Positions 11,138 to 23,297 of a stretch of DNA of 64,000 nucleotides are shown one piece after another; position 1 is the first letter of the stretch, and every line of letters begins with the position of its first letter. Both the position numbers and the translations under genes were made by a program. The stretch comes from Hemileia vastatrix (Eukaryota > Basidiomycota > Pucciniomycetes > Pucciniales > Zaghouaniaceae): positions 1 to 64,000 of the forward strand of contig JASXTE010000183.1 in the NCBI GenBank assembly GCA_030280995.1, in the 5' to 3' direction. Below the pieces are notes generated by a model. It was not told the origin of the DNA. It made no database searches and worked only from the letters and a program-made list of their open reading frames with translations.

Positions 11138-12668
11138 TCACAGCCAAACAGCGTTCGGAGAATCCGCTTGTTCGGCTAGACAGATATCTATTGAATCACC
11201 AAAATAAGCCCCTTCTTCTTCGTCAAGCGCCTTGACGCAAGCCAAATGACCGTTAGTGTCGCCAATCGAGTGACAAAGAAGACCTGCTGGAGCGATGAAG
11301 GCTCGATCTGAGAAAGAAGATGAGAACATGAAAAGTCAGTCCAGTAATCAAAAATACTTCAAATCACCTTTTGGCATCGCAAACTCACCGGAATAATCCA
11401 CCAACGCCTTACCATCTCTCAACCTGACACCAGCAGGCACGGAAGGGAAACCTCTGACGCTAGTCAAAGTTCTATGCATTTTCTGAAGTAAAGGCAACAT
11501 CCTCTGATCTCTGGTGACCATATAGTAGTGAGCTAATCTCCAAGGAGTTCTGCAAGCATTCCAGTTCATCTCTCCATCTTTATCACTTTCCAACAATTTT
11601 CCTTTGGCTGGAAACCAACCTTGAGATTCAGAGAATTCCAAGAAATCAGGTAGAAGTCCAGTTGAAGAGTTGCTCTGACTTAAAGCTGCTGAGATTGAAG
11701 CTTCTAAGACTTCTTGCCATTTCCTTTGTTCTTCTGGATTGGGATGAGCTCGATGAAATAGTAAGAATCCAGAGAGAATCAAGTCGGAAGTTCTGACAGA
11801 GTTGTAAAGTCTCACTCCCTCTGTAGGGAAGGAAAAGATTCAAAGTTCGGAAGTGACAAATATAAACATCTGGACAGAAGCAAGGTTCTACACGAACGAA
11901 TGATACTCACCTTTGGAATCAGTATTGCACCAATCTCCCAGCAGCGGCGTCTTCAGTCTTGGATGAATGCAATGTCTCATCAAGGAATCGGCAAGTGCAG
12001 CTCCTTCGTATTGATAGGCTCCAGCTGGGAAAACAGGAGAACCTTGAGGAAAGAAACGACTGGCCAAAAACAGAGAAGTCGCAATATCGATATCACCATC
12101 TGTGGCTGACGTTTCTCCATCTTCTTCGACGTAGATGCCTCTATGATTACTTTGACGTATCTGCCATTTCATCAAGCCCTTGGAGTTTCGGAAAGCGAGA
12201 AAGAACTTGAGGAGACTGAGAAGGTAGGACGAAGAAAGAGAAAAGGTTCGATAAAAAGAGGAATGAGTGGGACGCTTCACTACCTGAAAACTAAATTTTC
12301 TAGCATCGGAAAGTTCTGCTCACTTATCAAACTCTTGCTGACTATCGAGAGAGTGTAGAGAAGAGGTGAAATTGATGGATTCTGTCAGCTCGTACAAAAA
12401 CGTTTATCCTAAAGCTCCAAGCGACTTTACTTACTTTTTGTGGAGGATGGAGATGAGCATTGCATATCCATGAGCTTCTGAACAAGTGATAGCGTTTCCA
12501 TTCTCAGATTTACCGTTGTAGAAGCAATACGCTCCCTGTTTAGAACGAAAAATGCGAAAAATTAGATGAGAAAGTCGAACAAGACGATGAGGCTTTCAAC
12601 TTGTCGAGACTTGCCTGAGGACTTTGTCGCATGTATGTAGATCTCCATTGCTGGTACTTTGCTTCCAT
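11138..12668 (-). CDS. Glycoside hydrolase family 8 (endoglucanase/chitosanase-type)
   Basis: Five exons join in frame: 12615-12668, 12435-12535, 11911-12215, 11389-11820 and 11138-11307 (353 aa). GH8 hallmarks appear in order: AKYQQWRSTY, CSEAHGYAMLISILHK (the Glu is in the position of the GH8 proton donor in SEGxGYGM), SATDGDIDIATSLFLA, LLGDW, and NWNACRTPWRLAHYY. GH8 enzymes cut beta-1,4 glucans, xylan or chitosan by inversion; the substrate cannot be told here. Intron 1 (12536-12614) has a GC-AG boundary (CCTCAG|GCAAGT), supported because it alone keeps frame. No clear signal peptide follows ATG 12668; an upstream exon may be missing. GH8 is mainly bacterial, so an old horizontal origin is possible. 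No frame breaks were found. Confidence 0.85.
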
Positions 12669-13238
12669 TGTGTAGAATAAAGGGGAGAGAAGAGTGAGTG
12701 GTTGAAGAGAAGGTAAAAAGAAGTTCAACGAGCTCGTTCCAAACCCACGACCCAAATCAACGGCATCATCGATCCGATTTCAATTCTTCAAGTCTCAGAT
12801 CTCAAACATCGAACATGATCGTTTTCGTGAATTTTTCTTGTTTTATATCAAAGACGTAGCCTAGGTTTGTATTTTGAGGGGCCTACTACAAAGTGGTGTT
12901 TGTTTGGGGGACAGTAAAGGGGTTTGAATGATGATGAGAGAGAGAAAGAGATTAGAAGAATAGAGAATCTAAACCCAAACTACAATCATAAAGGGAATGC
13001 ATGTGAGGAGGAAGGCAATCTAAAGGAAGATTCGAAAGTAAAGCCAAAAATCGCCCTGTCCCTTAAACGACGAAATAGCTTTCTAAAGAAAGGATCCAAA
13101 AGGTGATGGGTCAAGAGAAAAAAATGTGCAATTTTGATGGAAAAGTACAAGGAGGTTTGGAAAAGTTTGAGAAAAGAAATTGAGAGAGAGAGAACCAAAG
13201 AATTGAATTGAAGGAAATTGGGAATAAGGTTGAAGCGC
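12669..13238. other. Intergenic stretch, nothing recognised
   Basis: Between the GH8 start and the RPS5 stop, both on the minus strand. It should hold the GH8 promoter or a missed first exon and the RPS5 3' UTR. It is rich in GA-type purine tracts on the plus strand. No RNA gene or repeat unit seen. Confidence 0.5.
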
Positions 13239-14789
13239 TTAACGGTTAGACTTGGCAACACGTTCGAGCTCATCCTGATTGTGAGAAAGAGAGAAGAAAG
13301 ACAAGAAAGAGGAAGAAGAAGAGGAATCAGAAAGTCGTTCCTTGGCTTGATCAATAGAAATTAAAGCTGTCTCTTGTCGAGAGTTGATCTGGCGTTGCTC
13401 TACCAGACAAACTCTCATCGCTTATCTCTATCTTGCATTCTCCTTTTAGAAGTATGGACTTCATCTTGATATGCAAGTTTACCGTATGTGTAGAGAGGAA
13501 GTTCCGAGCTCTGATGCATGCGAGATCTTCTATTCTCCAGCTCACTCCATCATCCTCTCGTCTACCCAGCCTTCTCGAATCCCAAATCTCAATCATCAAA
13601 CCCCCAAACGATCTCTCATCTGTCACTTCCCTCTCGTAAACTCACCTTCTTCTTGATAGCATAAGAGTTAGAAGAACCCTTAGCAGCATTGATCAATTCA
13701 TCAGCCAAACATTCAGCAACAGATTTGACGTTTCTGAATGCAGATTCTCTACAACCAGTGGTGATCAAAGTGATGGATTGATTTACCCTTCTCAAAGGAG
13801 AGACATCCACAGCTTGACGTCTAACTGTACCTTGAGAACCGATTCTGGTGGAATCTTCACGAGGACCAGTGTTGATGATGGCATCGACTAGGATTTGAAT
13901 TGGGTTGGCATCGGTTAATAAGTGAATGATTTCGAAGGCATGAGCAACGATACGGACTGCCATTAGCTTCTTTCCGTTGTTACGTCCGTGCATCATAAGA
14001 CTAGAGGAGGAGGAGAGGGAGATTGGAATTGAGGAAGGTCAGTTGAAGGTGCTGCAAGATCATCTGGAGAGCTCTCTTTCGAGGTTGAATTTGACCGAGA
14101 ATCTTGAAGAATTGGATTGATAATTGAAAGCAGTTCTTGGGATCCAGTTGGAAAGAGATGTAAAGACTTTCTTCACTGTCCTTCCATCTCGAATTCCAAC
14201 CACCAAGCCTGTCTCTGCTATCCCAATCTACTCAGCCTGCGTTCTCCCTATTCGACTTCTTCTTTCCCAAACTGCAATTCATTCCCACTCAATCTGGAAT
14301 CTTGATCTTGCTTGATTCGATTCCAACTTGACTCCTCCCATCTTCTTCCACCTTCCCATCTGGTCTGCGTCTTTCATCGTCAGACGCTCACCTGTTGACT
14401 AGACGCTCTACGATTGGCATCTGGGCCTTCTTGAATTGCTTGGATGCGTAACGGCCAGCGGTGTGTGGTGTGTAGACAGCGTTACGTAGGGAAATGTAAT
14501 CTGTCAAGGAGATGTCCTTGACTTCGACATCTTGAGCATCCCACTTTCCAAAGAGACGGACTCCACCCACGTTTGGGGCTGAGATATTAGAAATGTCCTC
14601 TGAAGGAAGAGAGGAAGGGAGAAGAAGGTAGAAGAGATAGCAGAGCAGCAGGTGCAGATGAAGATGAGAAGAAAAGAAAGAAAGTCAGTTTCTGACGACG
14701 TTGACGTTGGCGATGACATCCTGTTGTTAATGTTTTTATGATTGAATCAGGAGATGATGCTCACTTGGAACTCCTTGCTGAATTGGCAT
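13239..14789 (-). CDS. RPS5: 40S ribosomal protein S5 (uS7)
   Basis: Four exons: 14765-14789, 14392-14599, 13646-14000 and 13239-13274, giving 207 aa, the normal uS7 length. Unmistakable family sequence: [67 protein letters not shown], and the C-terminal [11 protein letters not shown]. uS7 binds 18S rRNA in the head of the small subunit near the mRNA exit. The introns are long for this window (165, 391 and 371 bases), as is common for fungal ribosomal protein genes. I looked for C/D-box snoRNAs in the two long introns and found no convincing box pair. Divergent from RPS17 across 581 bases. Confidence 0.97.
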
Positions 14790-15370
14790 TATGACTTGAT
14801 GTAGAGCAGAGAAGAGGATGAACGGGCAAGGAAGAGATTTGAGTTGCTCACCCGCACATTCGAGCCGCAACGTTCTCTTCCCTTCTCTCTTTCCTTTCCT
14901 CTAAACCTGATCTTGGAGAATTATTTCTATTGAGAACAAAGAGAATTCAACCAATAAAAATAGAATAAGATAAATTGGAGAAAGGAACCTCTCGCTTGGA
15001 ATCCCCTCTTCTTCGGTCAAACGACTCTTTTCCTTGACTCTCCTCCCAATATCTGAATTTTTTCTAGCTCTTTAGACTGTAACTTCTTTCTTCCGAGGCT
15101 TTTTGGGAGTGTAGGTCTTGAGATGTGGAGATTTTCGCGAGTGAAGCATGATGACCGCAGCGCCTCGCTCTTCGATTTACCCAAAGAAATCTGCGAATTC
15201 GAGGAAGCTACTTATTATTTCCAGAAACGTACTGTTGATACAAATTATTTCTGCCCTCACTCGTCTCGGAGGAGGTCTCGTTGGCTTCGATGTGGTACCG
15301 CACCCAAGCTATAGGAAATCTGAAGAAAAAGGCAGTGACCAAGCCCTCAACTTCGACATCTTCAGCAAAC
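14790..15370. promoter_or_regulatory. Shared divergent promoter region of RPS5 and RPS17
   Basis: 581 bases separate the two ribosomal protein start codons, so promoters and 5' UTRs of both genes must lie here, suggesting co-regulation. I see no strict TATA box. An AT-richer core around 14930-14970 and pyrimidine runs (cctcttcttcgg and similar) are present. Specific factor sites could not be assigned from sequence alone. Confidence 0.6.
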
Positions 15371-16538
15371 ATGGTTTGTGTCTCATGATCCACAATTTCA
15401 AACTCAAGATGAATAAGCCTCTCTCTTTCTCTTCTCGCAAAAAAACATCGAAGACCTCAAAAGAGAATTCAACAAGAATGAGGGAGTTTCAGAAGAAATG
15501 TGAAGAAATCCAATCCAATCTCAATCTCGAATCTCTGCGTACTAATGCATTAGTAAACGTCAAGATCAGTACCAATTCATGAGAATATTAATCAAAACAA
15601 CAGAATTCAACATCAAGACAGAGAGAGAGAGAGAGAGAGAGGCTGGACTGCAACTCTTGCCATCTTCATCTTCCAGCTCTCCTGCTGACCCATCTTAATC
15701 CACTATTCTCTCCCAATCTCTCTATTTCGTAGGGTCGCGTTCGTACCAAGACAACCAAGCGTGCAGCCAGAGTTCTCATTGAGAAGTACTACCCACGTCT
15801 CAACCCGGTTGATTTCCACACCAACAAGAAGGTCATCGATGAGGTAGCCATCGTCCCTTCAAAGAGACTCAGGAACAAGATCGCTGGGTTCACCACCCAT
15901 CTCATGAAGAGAATCCAGAAGGGTCCAGTCAGAGGCATCAGTTTCAAGTTGCAGGAAGAAGAGAGAGAGAGAAAGGTGAGTGAGATGAGAGAGCAGAGGC
16001 AGGAGGAAGAAGGAGGGAAGGGAGTATGGGATTCGCAAGTAAGGCCTGAAATTGAGGGCAATTTGGATTTGTGACTGGATTGAATTATTGGAGCAAGTCG
16101 AATCTTGAATCTCTCAAGCGGAAGTTGAGGTCTTATTAGGACTGGCAGCCAGCAGCAAAAATGAGCAAGCTTCAGAGACCTGTCAACCTTCTCAAGTTGG
16201 ATATGTGCCCTAGTTCACTCTTCAAATCCATCGATTTCAAGATGTCTAGAAATTCAACAATCTCAAATCTCAATCCCCAAAAGGAACTCCCTTGAATCTA
16301 TCTACAATCTGCTCACACCCTTCACCTTCCTCTCCTTCCTTCCTCTCAGGATCAATACGTTCCAGAGGTCTCTGCCCTCGACACCACCGACACTGGATTG
16401 GAAGTCGACCCAGACACCAAGGAGATGCTCCGTTCGGTCGGATTCGACTCTCTACCAGTCACCGTCTCTGCTCCAGTCTCCCTCAACCAACAGCAAGAGA
16501 GAAGAGGAAGAAACGTTCCAGGTGCTGGCCGTCGTTAA
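15371..16538 (+). CDS. RPS17: 40S ribosomal protein S17 (eS17)
   Basis: Three exons: 15371-15373 (the ATG alone), 15733-15975 and 16350-16538, giving 144 aa. The protein reads [60 protein letters not shown] and ends NVPGAGRR: full-length eS17, a small-subunit protein. The first intron (360 bases) starts right after the ATG with GTTTGT and ends TTTCGTAG. An intron directly behind the start codon is also known for yeast RPS17. The second intron is 374 bases. A (GA)n run of about 22 bases lies in intron 1 near 15620-15641. No frame damage. Confidence 0.95.
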
Positions 16539-17186
16539 GTTTGGGTAAAGAACTTCAAATCGGTAGAAATATGTTTGGTGGTGGAGTTGTGGAAATGATG
16601 GGGAAATCATATAATTTAGATTTGGGAAAGGTGGAAGTGATTGCAAGAGATGATAATTGGCCAATCTCGAGAATATTTGGTCTCGAGATCGATGCCCGTT
16701 TCTTACTCTCAAGACCTTTCAATTCTTCTCTCAAAAGATCAAAGTTTTATTCCATCAAGTTTTCTCCAACTCCTATCGTCAAGTTTCTACAGATTGAAAT
16801 CCCCATCTCTCGTCACAGCATTTAGTTTCATCTTCTTTCTTTCCAGCACCTTCACCACCCCACTTAACGTTCTGTCCATTTTCTGAACGTTAATATTCTT
16901 TCATCTTCATACTTTGTACACCTACTTTTCTCTATGCGCATGCCCTCTACGCACATTCTCATATACAACCAACCCGATTGTTCTCTTTTTGTATCTCATC
17001 AAAGAAACATTCAAAAACCAAAATTCTGATTCTTGATTCATAGCCAACCTTTTTCTCTTACTTCGACTGACTCAAAGATAAATCTGATTCGAAAACGAAT
17101 CGATAGAATACAAGCTCGAAAAGTGTTGATCTTTTGAAGAAACTTTCTTGATTTCTTACCACATCATTCCTCAATCCTTGCAATCA
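16539..17186. other. Intergenic stretch (RPS17 3' UTR, SUV3 promoter)
   Basis: 648 bases between two plus-strand genes. It is AT-rich toward 16890-17130, consistent with a promoter. Open frames here are extensions of neighbouring frames without ATG context or family motifs. No repeats or RNA genes recognised. Confidence 0.5.
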
Positions 17187-20100
17187 ATGCTCAAGAATGG
17201 ATGGCGATTCCAGCGGCGGAATCATCAATTACAGTTTCTACTGAATACTACAAATCCAATCACAATCCCAAGATGCAGCAATTGCGTAAGAAGATTAGCA
17301 ACCACAACCTCAAATTGGAATCAGTATTCACATCCTCAATCCTCTCGATCCACAATCGATGACGAGTCCTTCTCCTCTTTCAATAAATCCTATTTCAGAG
17401 ATGGAAATGATTCAAATCAAGGTCAAGGTGGAACTAGGGAAAGGGGAGGACAAAGACAAAACTCAAGAACAAGAAACCGAAATTCAAATCCTTCTTCTTC
17501 TTTTCAAAAAAGACCATCAACTCCAGTCAACTTTGCTTCTCCCTCAAAGCTGAGCAAACAAGAGATAGACAGAAGATTACACGATTCAATCCGAACATTC
17601 TACAATGAGACTTCAACTCATCTATCGACTAGATTGACTTCCTTTGGTTTAAAAGGTGAGGCAATCAGATGGTTACTCGCTGCAATCCAACATTCAACTT
17701 CAAAGAACTCTAGAAACCAATCAAAGGGGAAAGGTCTATCTTCATGGAAGAGGGAAATGAAGGATAGAGAAGTATTGTCACATTCAGAAGTCATTGCTAG
17801 GTTGGCTAGAAGTTGGTCTAGGTTGGCTTTGGATCAACTTCATCAAGTAAATGACAGAACTACTTCAAATGGTGATGGATTCGCTCCGGTGGCTAGATGG
17901 GATTACGATTCCATTTCAGATTTTTTAATCTATGAGGGGGATTCCTCTCTTCCTAGAATAGTCATCTCTGAATTCTTGGCTTGGATTCAGAAGGAATTGA
18001 TCACTTTCAAGAGAGGTAAACTCAACTTCAAACCTCAGTCCCAACCTACTATTAGATCTATGAATGATAGCTCCGATTTCACAAACAAAGAATTGGAATC
18101 GTTACTGTCATCTCAAGAAGACTCAAGTCGAACCTATTCTTCAATCTTCTACTTCAAAGCTCCACCTGAACCTCTAGATTCAGAAACGATTTCTTCTCTA
18201 TCTTCATCAGCAACTTCATCTCTATCTGATCTATCGACTATCATATCAGCTTCCGATCTATCACATCCAGCATTGATGTTCTCAGAAGCTAGAGTATTGA
18301 CTAGAAAGATTCACCTTCATGTTGGACCTACGAATTCTGGAAAGACTCACGCAGCTTTGGTAGCTTTGACCAAAGCAAAGACTGGTATCTTTGCTGGTCC
18401 TCTGAGATTATTAGCTCATGAGGTTTATGAAAGAATCAATAATGGAACCGTTTCTCCGGGAGTAGCTGCAAGATCTTGTAATTTATTGACTGGAGAAGAA
18501 CAAAGAATCGTAGATCGTCTAGCTGGAGTAGTAGCTTGTACAGTTGAAATGGCACCTTTGGATTCAAATGTTGAAGTAGCTGTAATAGATGAAATTCAAA
18601 TGATTGGAGATTCTCAAAGAGGTGCTTCTTGGACAAATGCAGTTCTAGGTATAGCAGCTAAGGAATTACATCTTTGTGGTGAACCTTCAGTCATTCCTTT
18701 GATTCAAAATTTGGCCAAATCTTGTGGAGATGATTTGGAAATTCATCAATATCAAAGATTGACTCCATTGGAAATTGCAGAGAAATCTTTGGAGGGGAAA
18801 TTGGAAAATGTCAAAAAGGGAGATTGTGTCGTTACTTTTAGTAGAAGTGGTATCTTTGCTGTAAAGGCCAAAATCGAAAGAGAAACAGGCTTGAAATGTG
18901 CTGTGGTTTATGGTGGTTTACCTCCGGAAACTAAAAGTGAACAAGCTAGACTTTTCAATGAAGTTGGGAATCAGTGGGATGTCATGGTCGCTAGTGATGC
19001 TGTTGGAATGGGACTTAATCTGTGAGTAAAAGATTGAAAGACTCGCACAGAAATGAGAGTCTCATTTTCTTTATCTAATCTGTCTCTCATTTCTCATTTC
19101 TCTCCTTCCCTTAATCCTCAGGAAAATCAAACGAGTGGTATTCGAAACGGTTTCGAAATGGAATGGATCGGAGCAAGTCTTTCTATCTTCTTCTCAGATC
19201 AAACAGATAGCGGGTAGAGCTGGAAGATTTGGCACCTCTGAAACGTCATCGGAATCTGGATCCAACGCTGAAGACGTAGGAGGAATAGCTACCACTCTGC
19301 ATGAAGAAGATTTGGAAGTGCTTCGAAAAGCAATGGAAGCTCCTATGGTTCCAGTAGCCAGGGCAGCCATTCAACCCTCCTTCGAAATCTTGGAAAGAAT
19401 CTCGGTGACGATCCCACCGGAATCCACCCTTTCAAACGATCAAATCTCTCCATTGTCCTTACATAGACCACCTTCGAAGAATGCCAAATCTCAACAACTT
19501 CTTTCACCTGCTCATACACTTCAACCTGATTCTTCAATTTCATCAATCTACGCAAACGTTTCTCTTTTGACTAAAATCGATCCAAAGAATTATTTTCTTT
19601 CCGATTTCACTCAACAACATTCTTTATCTCCTTTAGTCGAAAGAGCTGCTAGATCTCTACCTTTCCCAACACCAACAAGCAAATCAAAATCGGATTCTCA
19701 TCAAGAATCAACTTTATCTGCTAAAGATCAATTGAAGTTGAGTTTGGCCAAACCAATTCCAACTACTCAAATGCAAATCCCTTCTTTGCTCTCTTTGAAT
19801 GAAAGGGAAACTCTATCAAACGCTCCTGCCGATGTCAAGAATCCTTTGGTGGTCACTTGGTATCATGGAGCTATCAAGAATTTGGCTGAAGGTAGATTGG
19901 TTGACTTTGAAGAGACGGAAGATGAAATGGGAATTGCAATGACAAAGGTCTTGGAAGAGGTGGAAGAACTTCAAAGGTTCAAGAAGAAAAGGAAAGCTGT
20001 TGACAGTCAGGGAAATGAAGTTGATGAAGAGATTAATCCGACTTCGAACGAGGTTGAAGAATCGATTAGAGAAGGGGAAGAACCGACATCTCAAACATCC

Positions 20101-20394
20101 TCAAGTTCAAACAAAGAAGAAGTTCAAGCATCAGTCTCTGCAATTACTCTTTCTACCTTGGAATCTCTTCATCGTTCATTGTCACTTTATCTCTGGTTAT
20201 CCTTTAGATTCCCTTTGAGTTTTTGTTATAGATTCAAAGTGGAAGCTTTGAAGAAAAGAACAGAGTTGGCTATAGAATGGGGATTGGAAGATATGAGGAA
20301 TAGTAGAAAGGATAGATTGAGGATACTAGGTAGAGGACCGGAAGATGAGAAGAGAAGGCGAGAGGATAAGAGAAAGAGAAGGGGTAGGAGTTGA
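17187..20394 (+). CDS. SUV3: ATP-dependent RNA helicase SUV3, mitochondrial
   Basis: Two exons, 17187-19021 and 19122-20394 (1035 aa), over a 100-base intron. I use ATG 17187 (MLKNGWRFQRRNHQLQFLL); it opens a basic, hydroxylated N-terminus typical of a mitochondrial targeting sequence. Helicase motifs in order: Walker A GPTNSGKT (about residue 381), AGPLRLLA, DEIQ box (about 467), VVTFSRSGIF, CAVVYGGLPPETK, ASDAVGMGLNL, and motif VI QIAGRAGRFG just after the intron. SUV3 is the helicase of the mitochondrial degradosome, unwinding RNA for the DSS1/PNPase-type nuclease. The C-terminal quarter is an acidic, Lys-rich extension longer than usual. No frame breaks over 3 kb, in contrast to several other genes here. 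Confidence 0.96.
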
Positions 20395-21009
20395 TCTGGC
20401 TCATGTATCTTCCTTGTACTATTAATCACTTTGCTTTTTGCATCATTCATCATTCAGATTTTCGACTTGCAATTTCATTCGCCTCTCACCTTTGAATGTC
20501 CTAAGGGAGTGACTCAGAGAGCTGGCCATCAACACTCGTTTCGCGCGCTGAACTTTTCTGGCTTCGGCTCGTCTTCCGTTGAATCCTGTTGATCCAAAAT
20601 TTAGGATTCGAGAAACTCGTAGAAGATCAACTTCAAATGATCAGGTCGTCTAATGTCTTCGCTCTCGGATCTCTTACACCGAGTTTCGGCCGCGAGTGTC
20701 GACGTGCTGGTTCGTATTCTCTACCACAACTTGAACGGATAGCCATTTCCGCTGACATATGACTATGATTTCGTATGACACTGGCAAGCGAGGACTACAC
20801 AGAGCATCAACAAGCCGTCGGTCTGTTACACTTGAGCAAGCGAAGAAGAAGCCAGCGAAGGTGGAGAACCTATAAGCTATAGGAATGATTTCCCTTGTGG
20901 GGAAAGAAACGTTGCTGCTTTTCTATAAAAGAGAGAGGCTTCATAACGTCATACAAGCCCGCCCAAAAGCATCTCGAACTCTCCCTTTCTTCAAGCTTCA
21001 ACGTTCAAC
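20395..21009. other. Intergenic stretch upstream of the P450 gene
   Basis: 615 bases with no supported gene. It holds the SUV3 3' UTR and the P450 promoter. CG-richer patches occur at 20530-20700 (e.g. tttcggccgcgagtgtcgacg). Confidence 0.5.
20924..20930 (+). promoter_or_regulatory. TATA box of the P450 gene
   Basis: TATAAAA (ttctataaaagagagagg) lies 80 bases before the P450 start codon, a normal fungal distance for a regulated promoter. Housekeeping genes in this window lack such a box. Confidence 0.6.
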
Positions 21010-23025
21010 ATGCTCTTCGCAGAGATCTCTCTCGCGTCGCTTCTCGCACTCGCTGCGTCTATCCTTTTCATCTCCTACATCTCTTACAACTACTTCTTTC
21101 ATCCCCTTTCAAGATTGCCTGGACCTTTGATCTGTCATCTAGGATTGCCATCGTTCATGTATTCCAGAGTCTACCACAGAGACGTCGTTTGGGGATTATT
21201 GAAGGCTCATAAGAAATACGGCAAGAATGGAGAACTGGCACCAATGATTAGAATAGGAGCCAATGGAATCAGTGTAGCGGACCCAGAGATCGCAAGTGAA
21301 GTCTACTCTGTTTCAAATCGTTTGCAAAAGACTCAATTTTACGAAGGTCTGACTAGTGATCGGCGACCTCCAGGGTGAGTACAGCTCTCATGTATGAGAA
21401 CCTGAGTGAAATGTTATTTTATCTGATCATTTCGCTTCTACTCATCCATACTTTCGGCTTCCAGACCCAATGCTATGTTCTTCGAAACCAACAACAAGTT
21501 TCATGCCCTTCTCAAAAAGCAATCTCATCATTCTTATTCGCCAAACGCCGTCGCAGACGTTTCTGAATTTGTCACGCCTCAAATCGAACTTTTGGTCTCT
21601 CAATTGTGAAAGATCGCCAGAACCGAAGGCAAAGTTGACCTGAGCAAGTGGTTAGGTTTTTTCGCTTTCGATGCTGTCACTGATTTGGCTTTCGGGAAAT
21701 CCTTCGGTTGTCTAAAAGGAGGTGGAGATGGGGGCGTGGGAAAAATCAACGAGAATTATTGGAGACGAAGTTTGCTGTGAGTAATCAGCGGGAAAGATCG
21801 TTGGGTTTTCGAAAGAGATAGAAGGTCGCTTTCTTCGCAAAGGCCTGACCAGCAGTTCTCTTTTACTCTTTCGACCTCTCCAATCTCGCAGTCTAGGAAC
21901 TCAGACTTGGTTGATACCGTTGAGTAGGTTCAGAGATAGAGTTTTTGGTCTCACACCAGCCGTCTTTAGACTCTTCGATCTGGCTCGTCCTATAGTGGAA
22001 GGTCGTTTGAAAGAGTTAGAGAGAGGGGAATCTCCCAGACCTGACCTGTTGACCAAGTTCATTCAAGGAAGAGATTCGACTGCGACTTCAGAGCGTTCCA
22101 TGTACCACATCTTGATTAGTGCATCAGAAGTATTGTGAGTAGGACTACGCCTGACTCACCTTTAGAGGCACCAAATCAAAGCAGATTAGGCTCAGCTGTT
22201 GACCATTTATAATCTTGCCCTTGTTCTTCTCCTCGCTCGCAGAGGTGCTGGTTCGGATACCACTGCCAATTTTCTTCGTGGCTTCTTCCAACTCGTTCTT
22301 TCGGACCCTAGAGTCTATCAAGCCCTCAAGAAAGAAATTCGAGAGGCCGAGGACGAAGGCAGACTTACTCATCCCGCCACCCAAGCTCAAGGCACTTCTC
22401 TACCTTATCTTCAACTCTGCATTCTTGAGACTCAAAGGTTCGCTCCAGTTGTTGGAATTCCACCTCCTCGCGAGGTTCCTGTTGGGGGAATGAAGTTTGG
22501 AGGTGTACAAATACCAGCTGGAACTTCGATCGGTTCTGCTGCTTGGCTGGTCCATCGAAACAAAGCTCTATACGGCGACGATGCAGATATCTTCAGACCC
22601 GAGAGATGGTCTGAAGTTGACAAAGAGACCAAAGGCAAGATGGAGAGATCTCTGCAAATCTTCGGAGGTGAGTATCGTGTTTCGCCTTTTGTCTTCTAAA
22701 TCCATCTCTGAAACCAATCGTGTTCATTTGCTGGCGCTTCTCTCTCTCTCACACTGATTCCCAATCTATTCTTGCAGCTGGAACCAGAATCTGTGCAGGT
22801 CGTTTCATCTCACAGATGGAGTACCAACGCCTACTTCCTACCCTTCTCATGAACTTCGACTTTTCCATTATTGCAAGAAACTCAAGTTCGCCTCATGCAG
22901 ACGCAGTCGGTACAAACATTTCCACAGGTGAAAAGGATATCAATGCGCCTTCTACCATTATCTCCTGGTGGTTCAACGAGTGGTCAGACTTCTGGGTCCA
23001 AATCTCTGAAAGAAAGCGGATTTGA
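21010..23025 (+). CDS. Cytochrome P450 monooxygenase, with one in-frame TGA
   Basis: Five exons: 21010-21374, 21465-21776, 21892-22134, 22243-22667 and 22778-23025 (530 codons). An N-terminal membrane anchor (LALAASILFISYISYNYFF) is followed by Pro-rich HPLSRLPGP. The I-helix is GAGSDTTANF, the ExxR motif is ETQR, and the heme loop FGAGTRICAGRF straddles the last intron with the Cys ligand intact. All four introns keep phase. In exon 2, TGA at 21607-21609 interrupts LVSQL*KIARTEGK; the reading resumes directly with conserved-looking sequence (WLGFFAFDAVTDLAFGKSF). TGG to TGA is the simplest explanation, but a sequence error is equally possible. The type resembles benzoate 4-monooxygenase/pisatin demethylase-like fungal P450s. 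Substrate unknown. Confidence 0.88.
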
Positions 23026-23297
23026 ATGCGATCTGAGTCTGTAGCCAACCCTCGATTTCAGACTCCCCTGTGCTTTGTTGCGTCGCTTCTTGTACCTCTT
23101 TGTTCGGACTCAGTCCCAGAACGTCTTCTTTTTTCGATGCTATCTGTACATACTTGACTTCCCAATCATAACCCTTTCTTTTGCTGCTTTGAGTTTTGGC
23201 TCGAGATTTGAAAGATCATGACTGTGAAACATTGAGATTAGTGAACGGCTGGATATAAATTGTTATCTACAAAGGGTATATTGGTCATTCTACGATT

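Noticed and set aside
13275..14391. Possible C/D-box snoRNAs in the long RPS5 introns
   Set aside because: RTGATGA-like and CTGA-like words occur, but no pair has proper spacing, terminal stem and a guide complementary to rRNA that I could recognise.
15619..15641. (GA)n repeat
   Set aside because: An ordinary microsatellite inside RPS17 intron 1; no sign of function.
21606..21620. 15-base GT...AG segment that could remove the P450 stop codon as an intron
   Set aside because: It is far too short for a spliceosomal intron; in-frame nonsense or sequence error is more plausible.
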